From the NCBI GenBank assembly GCA_017399445.1, contig JAFQCM010000071.1, positions 1-48,131 of the forward strand: a stretch of 48,131 nt of DNA, given 5' to 3'. Below, one piece after another: positions 1 through 7,979 of this stretch. This stretch comes from Lachnospiraceae bacterium. Lineage in GTDB: Bacteria; Bacillota; Clostridia; Lachnospirales; Lachnospiraceae. Both the position numbers and the translations under genes were made by a program. Within the stretch, counting starts at the first letter, position 1; every line of letters starts with the position of its first letter. The notes under the pieces are model-generated. The model did not search any database. It had not been told where the DNA came from and saw nothing but the letters and a program-made list of their open reading frames with translations.

Positions 1-14
1 CTGTTCACTCGCAA

Positions 15-174
15 GCTTGACACTTGCTGTCAAGCTATGCGCCAAGAAGTGGTGTTGGCAAAATTTCAGCCCCATGCATCGCAGATGCATTTTAAATGGG
101 CTGAAATTCGTTACTGTTTACAGTTTACTGTGAACAGTAACCGACTTTGCCAATGGCGTGGGCTGAACTGTTAC
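15..174. repeat. multi-hairpin intergenic repeat element
   Basis: Several inverted repeats nest here. GCTTGACA (15-22) pairs with TGTCAAGC (28-35). CGCCA (40-44) and TTGGCAAA (55-62) pair with TGGCG (154-158) and TTTGCCAA (146-153) to form an enclosing stem. Inside it lie an 11-bp stem (62-72 with 98-108) and a 14-bp stem with one mismatch (110-123 with 128-141). The right end, GGCTGAACTGTTAC (161-174), is identical to 13474-13487 in a second palindromic element. This suggests a dispersed REP/MITE-like family. The left end may be cut by the window edge. No protein-coding content is convincing. Confidence 0.6.
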
Positions 175-204
175 AATATGGATTATATTTTAGAATTACT
201 TAAT

Positions 205-233
205 TTGACAAGAGTTGGAAGGAAACGTATAAT
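205..233 (+). promoter_or_regulatory. sigma-A promoter for cls with overlapping palindrome
   Basis: TTGACA (205-210) and TATAAT (228-233) are separated by 17 bases, a perfect housekeeping consensus. CGTATAA (226-232) and TTATACG (239-245) form an inverted repeat across the -10 and the likely start site, so a repressor could bind there. The transcript would begin near 240, just before the cardiolipin synthase gene. Confidence 0.75.
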
Positions 234-260
234 TTGGATTATACGTGTGAAAATAAGTAG

Positions 261-1757
261 ATGAAAACAAGAAGGAGGAAAAGAGGCTTGGATGTTTTAA
301 TTGACTATATAGGTATGGCATTAGGTTGGATCTCCGACAATATTGTATACATTAATATGCTATTGGCAATTGTGATTATCTTTTTTGAAAGAAGAGAGCC
401 AAGTACCGTATGGGCATGGCTTCTGGTTCTTTATTTTGTTCCGGTACTAGGATTTATTATTTATCTTGTATTAGGTCAGAATATGCATAAGAACCGAATG
501 TTTCGGATAAAAGAAATAGAAGATGAGTTGAATTCCCAAATAAAAAATCAGACTGCCGAATTAAGATATGATATAGAAATGTCGGAAAATGAGGCAGACA
601 AAAGTTATAAAGAGTTAATATATTATAATTTGGAAACTTCCGGAGTAGTATACACTGAAGATAATGATGTAACCATTTACACAGATGGCCATGAAAAATT
701 TGATGCATTAATCCAGGAAATGGAAAATGCAAAGAAATACATTCATATGCAGTACTACATTATACGAGATGATGAATTATTTGATCGTATAAAAGAAGTA
801 CTGATTCGAAAAGCCGCCCAGGGCGTGGAAGTAAGAATCCTTTATGATGGTATGGGATGTCTTGAAATAGGAAAAAAACAGTGGAAAATGCTTCGTTCTA
901 ATGAAATTGAAACCGCAGAATTTTTTCCGGCAACATTAAAAAAAGCTCATTTGCGTATTAATTACCGTAACCATAGAAAAATTGTGGTAATTGATGGAGA
1001 AGTGGGATTTGTAGGAGGATTTAATGTAGGAAGGGAATATTTGGGACTGGATAAAAAATTTGGATATTGGCGTGACACTCATATGAAAATTACCGGGAGC
1101 GCAGTTATGGGATTGCAAATAAGATTTTTACTGGACTGGAATTTTGCAGCTGGAAAAAATCTGTTTTTGGAAGAAAGGTATTTTCAACAGCAACAGCAAA
1201 AGACTGGAGATACTGGAATCCAGATTATATCCAGTGGACCAGATTCGAAATGGCAAAGTACACGAGATAATTATGTATATCTTATCAGCCATGCAACAGA
1301 CCATATTTATATTCAGACACCATATTTTATTCCGGATGAAACCATGTTAAATACATTAAAGATGGCAGCTTCCTCAGGGGTGGATGTAAGAATTATGATA
1401 CCATGTAAACCGGATCATCCATTTGTATATTGGGCTACGTATTCTTATATAGGTGAGATGCTTAAGGCGGGAGCCACTTGCTATACTTATGATAATGGAT
1501 TTTTGCATACAAAAGGTATGTGTGTGGATGGCAAAGTATGTAGTTATGGAACGGCTAATTTCGATATTCGAAGTTTTAAATTAAACTTTGAAGTCAATGC
1601 AGTAATTTATAACGAAAGAGTTACCAGACAATTTGAGAAAATTTTCTTAAAAGATATTGAAAAATCCACAAAAATAGCATCTCATAAATATGCAAACCGC
1701 TCTCTTGTAATCAGAGTGAAAGAACAGTTTTCCAGATTGTTGTCACCAATATTATAG
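261..1757 (+). CDS. cls: cardiolipin synthase (phospholipase D family)
   Basis: Membrane enzyme that joins phosphatidylglycerol molecules to make cardiolipin. The N-terminus has two hydrophobic segments (roughly residues 28-42 and 50-70), as in the PLDNc region of bacterial Cls. Two phospholipase D catalytic motifs follow: NHRKIVVID with downstream GGFNVG in the middle of the protein, and LHTKGMCVDG with GTANFD near the C-terminus. The length of about 498 residues is normal. The ATG at 261 has no ribosome-binding site upstream, whereas the in-frame TTG at 288 lies about 10 bases after GGAGG (273-277) and may be the true start. It is transcribed alone from a consensus promoter. Confidence 0.93.
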   Translation: MKTRRRKRGLDVLIDYIGMALGWISDNIVYINMLLAIVIIFFERREPSTVWAWLLVLYFVPVLGFIIYLVLGQNMHKNRMFRIKEIEDELNSQIKNQTAELRYDIEMSENEADKSYKELIYYNLETSGVVYTEDNDVTIYTDGHEKFDALIQEMENAKKYIHMQYYIIRDDELFDRIKEVLIRKAAQGVEVRILYDGMGCLEIGKKQWKMLRSNEIETAEFFPATLKKAHLRINYRNHRKIVVIDGEVGFVGGFNVGREYLGLDKKFGYWRDTHMKITGSAVMGLQIRFLLDWNFAAGKNLFLEERYFQQQQQKTGDTGIQIISSGPDSKWQSTRDNYVYLISHATDHIYIQTPYFIPDETMLNTLKMAASSGVDVRIMIPCKPDHPFVYWATYSYIGEMLKAGATCYTYDNGFLHTKGMCVDGKVCSYGTANFDIRSFKLNFEVNAVIYNERVTRQFEKIFLKDIEKSTKIASHKYANRSLVIRVKEQFSRLLSPIL

Positions 1758-1771
1758 GAAAGAAATAGTAC

Positions 1772-1800
1772 TTTTCTTTTTAAAGGCAGTATGCTATACT
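1772..1800 (+). promoter_or_regulatory. extended -10 promoter for the FKBP lipoprotein
   Basis: TATACT (1795-1800) is preceded by TGC, giving an extended -10. The -35 position (1772-1777, TTTTCT) is poor. The site lies 50 bases upstream of the lipoprotein gene. Confidence 0.45.
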
Positions 1801-1850
1801 AGGACATGTCGTGTGAAATTTAACAGAGAAATAGAGAGGAAATTAGTAAA

Positions 1851-3053
1851 ATGAAGAAGAAAATCGTTGTGGCTTTACTTGCATGTGCCATGATTTCATT
1901 AACAGCATGTAACAGCGATAAAGCAGAAACAGAAGAAACTACAACAACAGAAGAAAGCACTACAACAGCGGAAACGCCAGACAGCTCTAGTGTAGATGAT
2001 TCTTTCTATACATCTGATCTTGATTTATCAGTAGACGGAGAACCTACCATTGAAAATCCATTAATTGAAACAGATGGTGTTGCTGTTGGTGATTATAAAA
2101 ATATAGTGATTGATAAAGTAGAAGTAACAGAAGTAACAGATGAAGATGTTCAGTCAGAATTTGATTCTTATATGGCTGTATATAATGAAGAAGTAGAAGT
2201 AACTGACAGAGATGCTTTACAAGAGGGAGATATTGCAGACATTGATTTTGTTGGAAAGATTGATGGAGAAGCATTTGAAGGCGGAAGTAGCGAAGGTTAT
2301 AGATTAGAACTTGGTTCCGGAAGCTTTATTGAAGGTTTTGAAGAAGGTTTAGTAGGTGTGAAAAAGGGAGAAAAGAAAGATTTAAATCTTACATTCCCGG
2401 CTGACTACTACAATACAGAATATGCAGGAAAAGCTGTTGTATTTGAAGTAACTGTAAATGGAATTTATCAGACAGTAGAACCGGAAGTTACCGATGAATT
2501 TGTAGCAGAAAAGACAGATTTTGACAGTATTCAGGCTTATAAGGATGATATAAGAAGTTCTATGGAAGAATCTAATGAAAGTACAGCAAAGAATACCAGA
2601 AGAACAAATATCTGGACAGAAATTATTTCTAAAGCAGCAGTAAAGAAGTATGATGAAGAAGAAGTAAAGAAATATATTTTAGATTATAAGAAATATATGG
2701 AAAATATGATTTATTCCAGTTATAACATGACATTTGATGCATATTTGAGTACTAGTGGTATGGAACCGGCTGATTTTAAAGAAACTGCAGTAACAAATGC
2801 AGTAGCAGCTGCAAAGGAACAGATGGTCATAGATGCCATTGCTACAGAAGAGGGTCTTGAAGTTACAGAGGAAGACTATCAGGAATATTTAAAAGAGTAT
2901 ATAGCAGGTGTTGGTGTTACTTCAGAAGATGAACTGTGGAGCAAGTTTGAAGAACAGGGATCTAAGAAAGAAGACATCATTGAGTCCATGAAAGATGCTA
3001 TAAGAGCAGAAAAAGTAATGGAATTTGTAGAAAAGACTGTAGTAGAAAAATAG
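1851..3053 (+). CDS. secreted trigger-factor-like FKBP peptidyl-prolyl isomerase lipoprotein
   Basis: A lipoprotein signal peptide ends in the lipobox LTAC with the lipidated Cys at residue 20. A low-complexity Glu/Thr linker (about residues 24-45) follows. The FKBP-type isomerase core spans about residues 122-205 and contains GDIADIDFVGKIDGEAFEGG and a GSGSFIEGFEEGLVG segment. The rest, to residue 400, resembles the helical C-terminal chaperone arm of trigger factor. The ribosome-binding N-terminal domain is missing, as expected outside the membrane. It is probably an extracytoplasmic folding factor. The cytosolic Tig encoded at 13.6 kb shares the same FKBP signature, so this is likely a paralog. 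A terminator follows directly. The exact substrate is unknown. Confidence 0.85.
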   Translation: MKKKIVVALLACAMISLTACNSDKAETEETTTTEESTTTAETPDSSSVDDSFYTSDLDLSVDGEPTIENPLIETDGVAVGDYKNIVIDKVEVTEVTDEDVQSEFDSYMAVYNEEVEVTDRDALQEGDIADIDFVGKIDGEAFEGGSSEGYRLELGSGSFIEGFEEGLVGVKKGEKKDLNLTFPADYYNTEYAGKAVVFEVTVNGIYQTVEPEVTDEFVAEKTDFDSIQAYKDDIRSSMEESNESTAKNTRRTNIWTEIISKAAVKKYDEEEVKKYILDYKKYMENMIYSSYNMTFDAYLSTSGMEPADFKETAVTNAVAAAKEQMVIDAIATEEGLEVTEEDYQEYLKEYIAGVGVTSEDELWSKFEEQGSKKEDIIESMKDAIRAEKVMEFVEKTVVEK

Positions 3054-3065
3054 AAATTATAATAA

Positions 3066-3103
3066 AAAGTGGTCAGATATCGGTGAGGATATCTGGCCAC
3101 TTT
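3066..3103 (+). terminator. Rho-independent terminator after the FKBP lipoprotein
   Basis: A 16-bp stem (3066-3081 with 3088-3103, one G-T pair) encloses a six-base loop. The A and T runs at the two ends would let it work in both directions, which suits the convergent gene that ends at 3125. Confidence 0.8.
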
Positions 3104-3124
3104 CCATGTGTGCCGCGCATGGCA

Positions 3125-3415
3125 CTAATCTAAAGGAATAAATCTTTTATGGAATTTATCTGCACCACATACATGGCGCTGTCCATCCCCTTCGGTAATA
3201 ATGTAATCCCCATCCCGAAGAAAAACCATTCCCCTACGGTTACTAATAAAAGGACATACAATGGTGCCATCTTCACGTTTCACCTGAATTAAACCATCTG
3301 TTGCAATATAGCCATTTGTTAATACTTTGGTGTAAAGCTGAAATCCATCTTCTAATCCTTTCCCCAATTCGTACTGTACTGCCTCCACTTCGAGAGAATG
3401 TCTGAGGTATTTCAT
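3125..3415 (-). CDS. small PGDYG-like protein of unknown function
   Basis: A 96-residue soluble protein with no signal peptide. The C-terminal half contains MVFLRDGDYIITEGDGQRHV followed by CGADKFHKRF. This resembles the PGDYG family (beta-rich proteins often carried by phages), in which a GDYI core is followed by a phenylalanine-rich tail. The start was set at the ATG whose first base is 3415 because AAAGGAG lies eight bases upstream; a longer reading frame has no such site. It is a single gene with its own promoter, and no phage genes are near. The function is unknown and the family assignment is tentative. Confidence 0.6.
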   Translation of the reverse strand: MKYLRHSLEVEAVQYELGKGLEDGFQLYTKVLTNGYIATDGLIQVKREDGTIVCPFISNRRGMVFLRDGDYIITEGDGQRHVCGADKFHKRFIPLD

Positions 3416-3487
3416 AACGCTCACTCCTTTCTGTTCTCCAATCCCCATTAATAAACTTAATTTAAAACCGATTGTTACTTCAATTAT

Positions 3488-3516
3488 ATTATAATACAGA
3501 ATGGAAGAAATTACAA
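3488..3516 (-). promoter_or_regulatory. sigma-A promoter for the PGDYG-like gene
   Basis: On the minus strand TTGTAA (3511-3516) and TATAAT (3488-3493) are separated by 17 bases. An inverted repeat ACTTAC-N4-GTAAGT lies just upstream of the -35 (3525-3540) and could be a regulator site. Confidence 0.55.
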
Positions 3517-3564
3517 TTAATTGAACTTACAATCGTAAGTATTTGGTGGAGAGGAAATCAGAAC

Positions 3565-4218
3565 TTACCACATCAATATAGCAGTAAAAATCAATAATAA
3601 AACTGCAAAGAAAATAGAAGAAAGAGAAAAAGCTTCACAAAGAAAAGCACCTGCTACTGCTCCTAAAATAAAAAATCCTATAATAGTGAAATAGCGAAGG
3701 CTGTTAACAAGTGAAATTTTTTCTTTATTTTTGGTATAGGCATAGAAATGCCAGGTAGCACTTCTTAAATTCCCAGTGCACATAGTGGTAGCATAAGGAC
3801 TACCATGAAGTTTCCGGAAAGCTTCTACCTGAAGAGAACAAACAAAGGAAATGATAGAATTGACAATCAAATCCCAAGAAGAAGGCATGAATGCGGTGAC
3901 AGTCAGCATAATACATTCTATCAAAAGAATCACCTGACGCCAGTGAATGTTTTCTTTTTCTTTGAAACGGTCTTTGATAATCTCTGCAATTAATACTCCA
4001 AGAAAGAAAAAAAAGATAGGCAGTAGATAGCAAAACATACCTGTTACGTTTTTTTCTAAAAGATTAATTCCAAATAACACCATATTTCCAGTTTGGGCAT
4101 TAGCAAACACTTTCCCGCGCAACAGATAAGTGTAAGCATCTAAAAAGCCTCCGGCACAGGATAAAAGTGCCCCAACGAAAAGCGTGTCAGACATTTGTTG
4201 TTGTTTCAGTTTTTTCAC
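3565..4218 (-). CDS. YoaK/DUF1275 family membrane protein
   Basis: An integral membrane protein of about 217 residues with six hydrophobic segments. The N-terminal block containing GGFLDAYTYLLRGKVFANAQ, followed by TGN and MVLFG, is the hallmark of the YoaK (DUF1275) family. A second family block, TTMCTGNLRS, occurs in the C-terminal half. No biochemical function is established for the family. I chose the GTG at 4218 because AAAGGG lies six bases upstream; a GTG three codons earlier (4227) would touch that site. It is transcribed alone on the minus strand. Confidence 0.82.
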   Translation of the reverse strand: MKKLKQQQMSDTLFVGALLSCAGGFLDAYTYLLRGKVFANAQTGNMVLFGINLLEKNVTGMFCYLLPIFFFFLGVLIAEIIKDRFKEKENIHWRQVILLIECIMLTVTAFMPSSWDLIVNSIISFVCSLQVEAFRKLHGSPYATTMCTGNLRSATWHFYAYTKNKEKISLVNSLRYFTIIGFFILGAVAGAFLCEAFSLSSIFFAVLLLIFTAILMW

Positions 4219-4316
4219 AATCAGCACCCTTTCAAAAGTAAAGTATGATATATTCTCAAAACATTATAACGGAAATTATAAAAAAGACAAGTTTTATTTC
4301 TAACTGAACGCCCCTC

Positions 4317-4345
4317 TTGTGAAAATCCAGCAATTATGCTACCAT
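4317..4345 (+). promoter_or_regulatory. probable promoter for the pseudouridine synthase and asnS
   Basis: TTGTGA (4317-4322), 17 bases, then TACCAT (4340-4345) with TGC directly before it (extended -10). It lies 35 bases upstream of the rsuA-like gene. Confidence 0.4.
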
Positions 4346-4379
4346 AAACATAATTATAATTTCAGCAATATAAGTAAAA

Positions 4380-5003
4380 ATGAAAGTGGTGTTGAGAATA
4401 GAAAAGAAGTATATCATGTTTCATAAACCCTCCGGCTGTATTACCGCAAAAAGTGATGAAACCCATAAAACAGTCATGGAGTACTTTTCAAAAGAATTGC
4501 AGGAAGAACTTCATCCAGTAGGCAGATTGGACAAAGATACAGAAGGATTATTGCTGTTTACCAATGATGGGAAATGGAATCAGGATTTGATGCATCCGGA
4601 AAATCATGTGGAAAAAAGATATTTTTTCTGGGTGTTAGGTGAATTAAATGAAGAAAAAAGGAAACAGTTAGAACAGGGAGTATTTTTAGTTGGAGCAAAG
4701 GAAAAGACCATGCCAGCTCAATTAAAAATTGGAGAAAAAGCAGAGTTGCAGGAAATTGAGCATTTGTTTTGCGGAAAAAAGTGCAGTAATGTGGTGAAAA
4801 ATCCAAGAAATCATGTGGTAATGTCAGGATATCTTACGATTAAAGAAGGAAAAAAGCACCAGGTAAAACGAATGTTAAAGGCAGTGGGCTGTTATGTGGT
4901 GTACTTAAAGCGAGTCAGCATTGGAAAACTAATGTTGGACGAATCTTTGCAGCCAGGCGAGTATAGAGAATTACAGCCAGAAGAGTTGAAGCGATTAAAA
5001 TAG
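4380..5003 (+). CDS. rsuA: RsuA/RluB/E/F-type pseudouridine synthase lacking the S4 domain
   Basis: Converts uridine to pseudouridine in rRNA. The catalytic motif GRLDKDTEGLLLFTNDG is present with the nucleophilic Asp at residue 51, and the C-terminal KEGKKHQVKRMLKAVG motif is typical of the RsuA branch. Homologs of about 235-240 residues usually start with an S4 RNA-binding domain. This 207-residue protein begins almost at the catalytic domain, and no S4-like sequence precedes it. The start is uncertain because no clear Shine-Dalgarno sequence precedes the ATG. It lies 46 bases before asnS, so the two may be cotranscribed. The target position in 16S or 23S rRNA cannot be read from the sequence. 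Confidence 0.85.
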   Translation: MKVVLRIEKKYIMFHKPSGCITAKSDETHKTVMEYFSKELQEELHPVGRLDKDTEGLLLFTNDGKWNQDLMHPENHVEKRYFFWVLGELNEEKRKQLEQGVFLVGAKEKTMPAQLKIGEKAELQEIEHLFCGKKCSNVVKNPRNHVVMSGYLTIKEGKKHQVKRMLKAVGCYVVYLKRVSIGKLMLDESLQPGEYRELQPEELKRLK

Positions 5004-5049
5004 AATTAAAAAGAAATTTAGAGGGAATTAGAAAGGACAGGCAATCAAG

Positions 5050-6435
5050 ATGTTAAGCATTCGAGAACTTTTTAAAGAGAAAAATAATTATATTGACCAG
5101 AAAGTTACCCTTTGTGGATGGGTGAAAAGTATTCGATCCTCCAAGAATTTTGGATTTATTATGATAAGTGATGGAACTTATTTTGAACCATTGCAAATTG
5201 TTTATGATGAAAAGCTGAATAATTTTGATAAAATCAGTAAATTGAATGTAGGGGCAGCCTTGATTGTAACAGGAACATTGGTAGAAACACCACAGGCAAA
5301 GCAGCCTTTTGAAATTCAGGCAGTGGAAATCCAGATAGAGGGAGAGTCTACACCAGACTATCCATTGCAGAAGAAAAAACATTCTTTTGAATATTTAAGA
5401 ACCATTTCTCATTTAAGACCAAGAACCAACACTTTTCAGGCAGTATTTCGAGTGCGTTCCTTGTGTGCTTATGCCATTCATAAGTTTTTTCAAGAAAGAG
5501 ATTTTGTTTATGTGCATACTCCTATTATTACAGGAAGTGACTGTGAAGGGGCAGGAGAAATGTTTCGGGTTACTACATTAAATCCGGAAGAGGTTCCTTT
5601 AAATAGGGAAGGAAAGGTAGACTATTCCAAAGACTTTTTTGGAAAGGAAACAAATCTTACGGTAAGTGGTCAGTTAAATGGTGAAACTTTTGCCTGCGCT
5701 TTCCGAAATATTTATACCTTTGGACCAACATTCCGTGCGGAAAATTCCAATACTACACGTCATGCAGCAGAATTCTGGATGATTGAACCAGAAATTGCTT
5801 TTGCAGATTTGCAGGATGATATGGAACTGGCAGAAAGTATGATGAAGTATGTAATTTCTTATGTATTGGAACAAGCTCCATTGGAAATGGAATTTTTCCA
5901 GAAATATGTGGATAACGGATTGTTAGACCGGCTTCATAGTGTGGTAGATTCTCAGTTTGCAAGAATTACTTATACAGAAGCTGTAGAATTATTGGAAAAA
6001 CATAATGAGAAATTTGAATATAAGGTAAGCTGGGGCTGTGACTTACAAACCGAACATGAGAGATATTTAACAGAGGAAATCTTCAAATCTCCAGTGTTTG
6101 TGACAGATTATCCGAAGGAAATAAAAGCTTTTTATATGAAGTTAAATGAAGATGGAAAAACAGTGGCAGCAGTGGATTGTCTGGTTCCGGGAATTGGTGA
6201 AATTATTGGGGGAAGCCAGAGAGAGGATGACTACGAAAAGCTGGTAGCACGAATGGAAGAAGCAGGATTAAAGAAGGAAGATTATGGATTTTATTTGGAT
6301 TTAAGACGGTATGGAAGTGTGAGACATGCAGGATTTGGTTTGGGATTTGAACGAATGGTAATGTATCTGACTGGAATGGGAAATATCAGAGATGTGATAC
6401 CATTTCCTCGAACTGTGAATAATTGTGATATATAG
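5050..6435 (+). CDS. asnS: asparaginyl-tRNA synthetase
   Basis: A class IIb aminoacyl-tRNA synthetase that charges tRNA-Asn in the cytoplasm. The N-terminal OB-fold anticodon-binding domain (about residues 1-105) contains [19 protein letters not shown]. Class II motif 2 appears as [20 protein letters not shown], and motif 3 as [16 protein letters not shown] with the catalytic Arg. The length of 461 residues matches bacterial AsnS. A purine-rich GGAAAG region precedes the ATG. No T-box leader was recognised in the short upstream gap, so expression probably depends on the upstream pseudouridine synthase transcript. Confidence 0.96.
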   Translation: MLSIRELFKEKNNYIDQKVTLCGWVKSIRSSKNFGFIMISDGTYFEPLQIVYDEKLNNFDKISKLNVGAALIVTGTLVETPQAKQPFEIQAVEIQIEGESTPDYPLQKKKHSFEYLRTISHLRPRTNTFQAVFRVRSLCAYAIHKFFQERDFVYVHTPIITGSDCEGAGEMFRVTTLNPEEVPLNREGKVDYSKDFFGKETNLTVSGQLNGETFACAFRNIYTFGPTFRAENSNTTRHAAEFWMIEPEIAFADLQDDMELAESMMKYVISYVLEQAPLEMEFFQKYVDNGLLDRLHSVVDSQFARITYTEAVELLEKHNEKFEYKVSWGCDLQTEHERYLTEEIFKSPVFVTDYPKEIKAFYMKLNEDGKTVAAVDCLVPGIGEIIGGSQREDDYEKLVARMEEAGLKKEDYGFYLDLRRYGSVRHAGFGLGFERMVMYLTGMGNIRDVIPFPRTVNNCDI

Positions 6436-6491
6436 AATATGAAGTGGGAAGGAAATTATAAAAAGAGAAGAGGATATATTGCTTAGAAGAG

Positions 6492-6518
6492 AGCGGTTTC
6501 GTATGTGGCGAAACCGCT
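6492..6518 (+). terminator. Rho-independent terminator after asnS
   Basis: AGCGGTTTCG (6492-6501) pairs with CGAAACCGCT (6509-6518) around a seven-base loop and is followed by TT. The T-tract is short. Confidence 0.7.
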
Positions 6519-6539
6519 TTTGATGATATTATAGTATTT

Positions 6540-6568
6540 TTGACAATATGTCCTTATTGAGTTATAAT
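6540..6568 (+). promoter_or_regulatory. consensus sigma-A promoter for the PPC-domain protein
   Basis: TTGACA (6540-6545), exactly 17 bases, TATAAT (6563-6568). A leader of about 110 bases runs to the start codon at 6689. The perfect hexamers predict strong transcription. Confidence 0.8.
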
Positions 6569-6688
6569 TGAGCGGAAAATATGCTTGAAAGAAAAGATTT
6601 TTAATTGTAAAAATGAGAAAAGATATGAAATAGGGAAAGGTAAGGCATAGGAAACAACAAAAGTTTAACACCTGAAGGGAGAGTTTAA

Positions 6689-7855
6689 ATGAAATCAGAA
6701 AATGTGAATTGGAAAAAAGTTTTTAGCAACAGTATGTATAGCGTAAAAATTGGCTTATTAAGTATGGCAATTGCTATGGCTGTGTTTTTGGGATTAGGAA
6801 AGGAAGCCAGGGCAGAGTCAGTTGTTCCATTAAATGTGGAACAAACATATAATTTACCTGAAAATCAATATGTAATGTTGGAAATTGTAGCACCAGCAGA
6901 TGGTGTGCTGAATATTTCAGGATATAGTACCAGTAGTGAGGGAATTGAACTTTCGTTAATTGATGCAGATAATAATACAATTGAATCTAGTCACGAAACT
7001 GGAAGTGAAAGATTGTATTTAATTCCATATGGGGTACGAAAAGGAAGTAAGTATTATCTGAAAGTGGAAAGTTGGGTGAACTTGGACAGTACAGGGAAAT
7101 ATATTGTGAATTTTACACCTACTGCCTATTGGGAAAAGGAAAATAATAATAGTTCTGCAAGTTCAACCAATATTTCTCCATCAAAGAAATACACAGGAAA
7201 TTTAACAAATGATAGTGATGTAGATTATTACAAAGTTAAATTAAATTCTAATGCAAAAGTAAGTTTTACCTTTGGACCGGAAGCTGTGGATGGAAATACT
7301 CATCCATGGCAGCTTGATTTGATAAATAGTAAGGGAAAAAGTGTTCGGATATATTATGACAGTGCTACGCAGACATATAAAAATTATTTGAAGAAAGGAA
7401 CATATTATATTAAAGTTTCAGGCTCATATAGTGCATCTGGAGTTAATTATGTTCTTTCCTATAAAAATAATAACCTTACCATAAGTACCCCAACTATCAG
7501 TTCTGCCAAAGCAAAAGGAAAGCATGTAAAAGTATTTTCCTGGTGGAGCAGTAAGGGAACATATGATAATTATGTACTTTTAAATAAGATAAAAGTTAAA
7601 ATGAAAAGTGATTGTCAGGGATATACGGTGAAAGTTGCTAAAAAATCAAATATGAAAGGGAGTTTATTGTCAAGGGACATAGATGTGTCAAAGAAGACTT
7701 CACTTACATTAGATGACCATTTCTCAGTATACAAGAACTACTATATGAAGATGCGCGGTTATGTTACCACACCTTTTGGAGAGCGAATTTATGGAAAATA
7801 TAGTAAGGTGAAGAAAATTTCACTTTCTTCTGCAGATTATAAGAAGTGCAAATAA
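6689..7855 (+). CDS. secreted protein with PPC-like beta-sandwich domains
   Basis: A signal peptide with hydrophobic core (about residues 20-36) is followed by an ARA|E cleavage site near residue 43. Two consecutive pre-peptidase C-terminal-like domains follow, roughly residues 45-140 and 145-260. Their signature pieces are NVEQTYNLPENQYVMLEIVA, DVDYYKVKLN, KKGTYYIKVSG and similar strands. The C-terminal 110 residues look like a fibronectin type III-like strand set ending in GKYSKVKKI. No protease or other catalytic motif is visible, and there is no sortase or lipid anchor. It could be a cell-surface or matrix-binding protein. It sits alone between a consensus promoter and a terminator. Confidence 0.7.
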   Translation: MKSENVNWKKVFSNSMYSVKIGLLSMAIAMAVFLGLGKEARAESVVPLNVEQTYNLPENQYVMLEIVAPADGVLNISGYSTSSEGIELSLIDADNNTIESSHETGSERLYLIPYGVRKGSKYYLKVESWVNLDSTGKYIVNFTPTAYWEKENNNSSASSTNISPSKKYTGNLTNDSDVDYYKVKLNSNAKVSFTFGPEAVDGNTHPWQLDLINSKGKSVRIYYDSATQTYKNYLKKGTYYIKVSGSYSASGVNYVLSYKNNNLTISTPTISSAKAKGKHVKVFSWWSSKGTYDNYVLLNKIKVKMKSDCQGYTVKVAKKSNMKGSLLSRDIDVSKKTSLTLDDHFSVYKNYYMKMRGYVTTPFGERIYGKYSKVKKISLSSADYKKCK

Positions 7856-7927
7856 GGAAGAAAAATGGAAACTGCAAATTTCAAGATTTATATTTTGGTT
7901 AATTGAAAAATTGTAATTTTAAAAAAG

Positions 7928-7965
7928 ATCCGCTATACTAATACTATATATTTTGTATAGCGGAT
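7928..7965 (+). terminator. Rho-independent terminator
   Basis: An 11-bp perfect stem, 7928-7938 with 7955-7965, is followed by TTT. It lies between the PPC-domain gene and the ATPase-like gene. Confidence 0.65.
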
Positions 7966-7979
7966 TTTGCATATGGTGA

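Noticed and set aside
37..264. 75-residue open frame over the repeat at the left edge
   Set aside because: It runs through nested inverted repeats, has no ribosome-binding site and resembles no protein; the frame is a by-product of the repeat.
3125..3415. Prophage remnant because of the PGDYG-like protein
   Set aside because: No integrase, structural or other phage gene lies nearby; a single small gene is not enough.
5004..5049. T-box riboswitch before asnS
   Set aside because: The gap is only 46 bases and lacks the T-box sequence and specifier stem.
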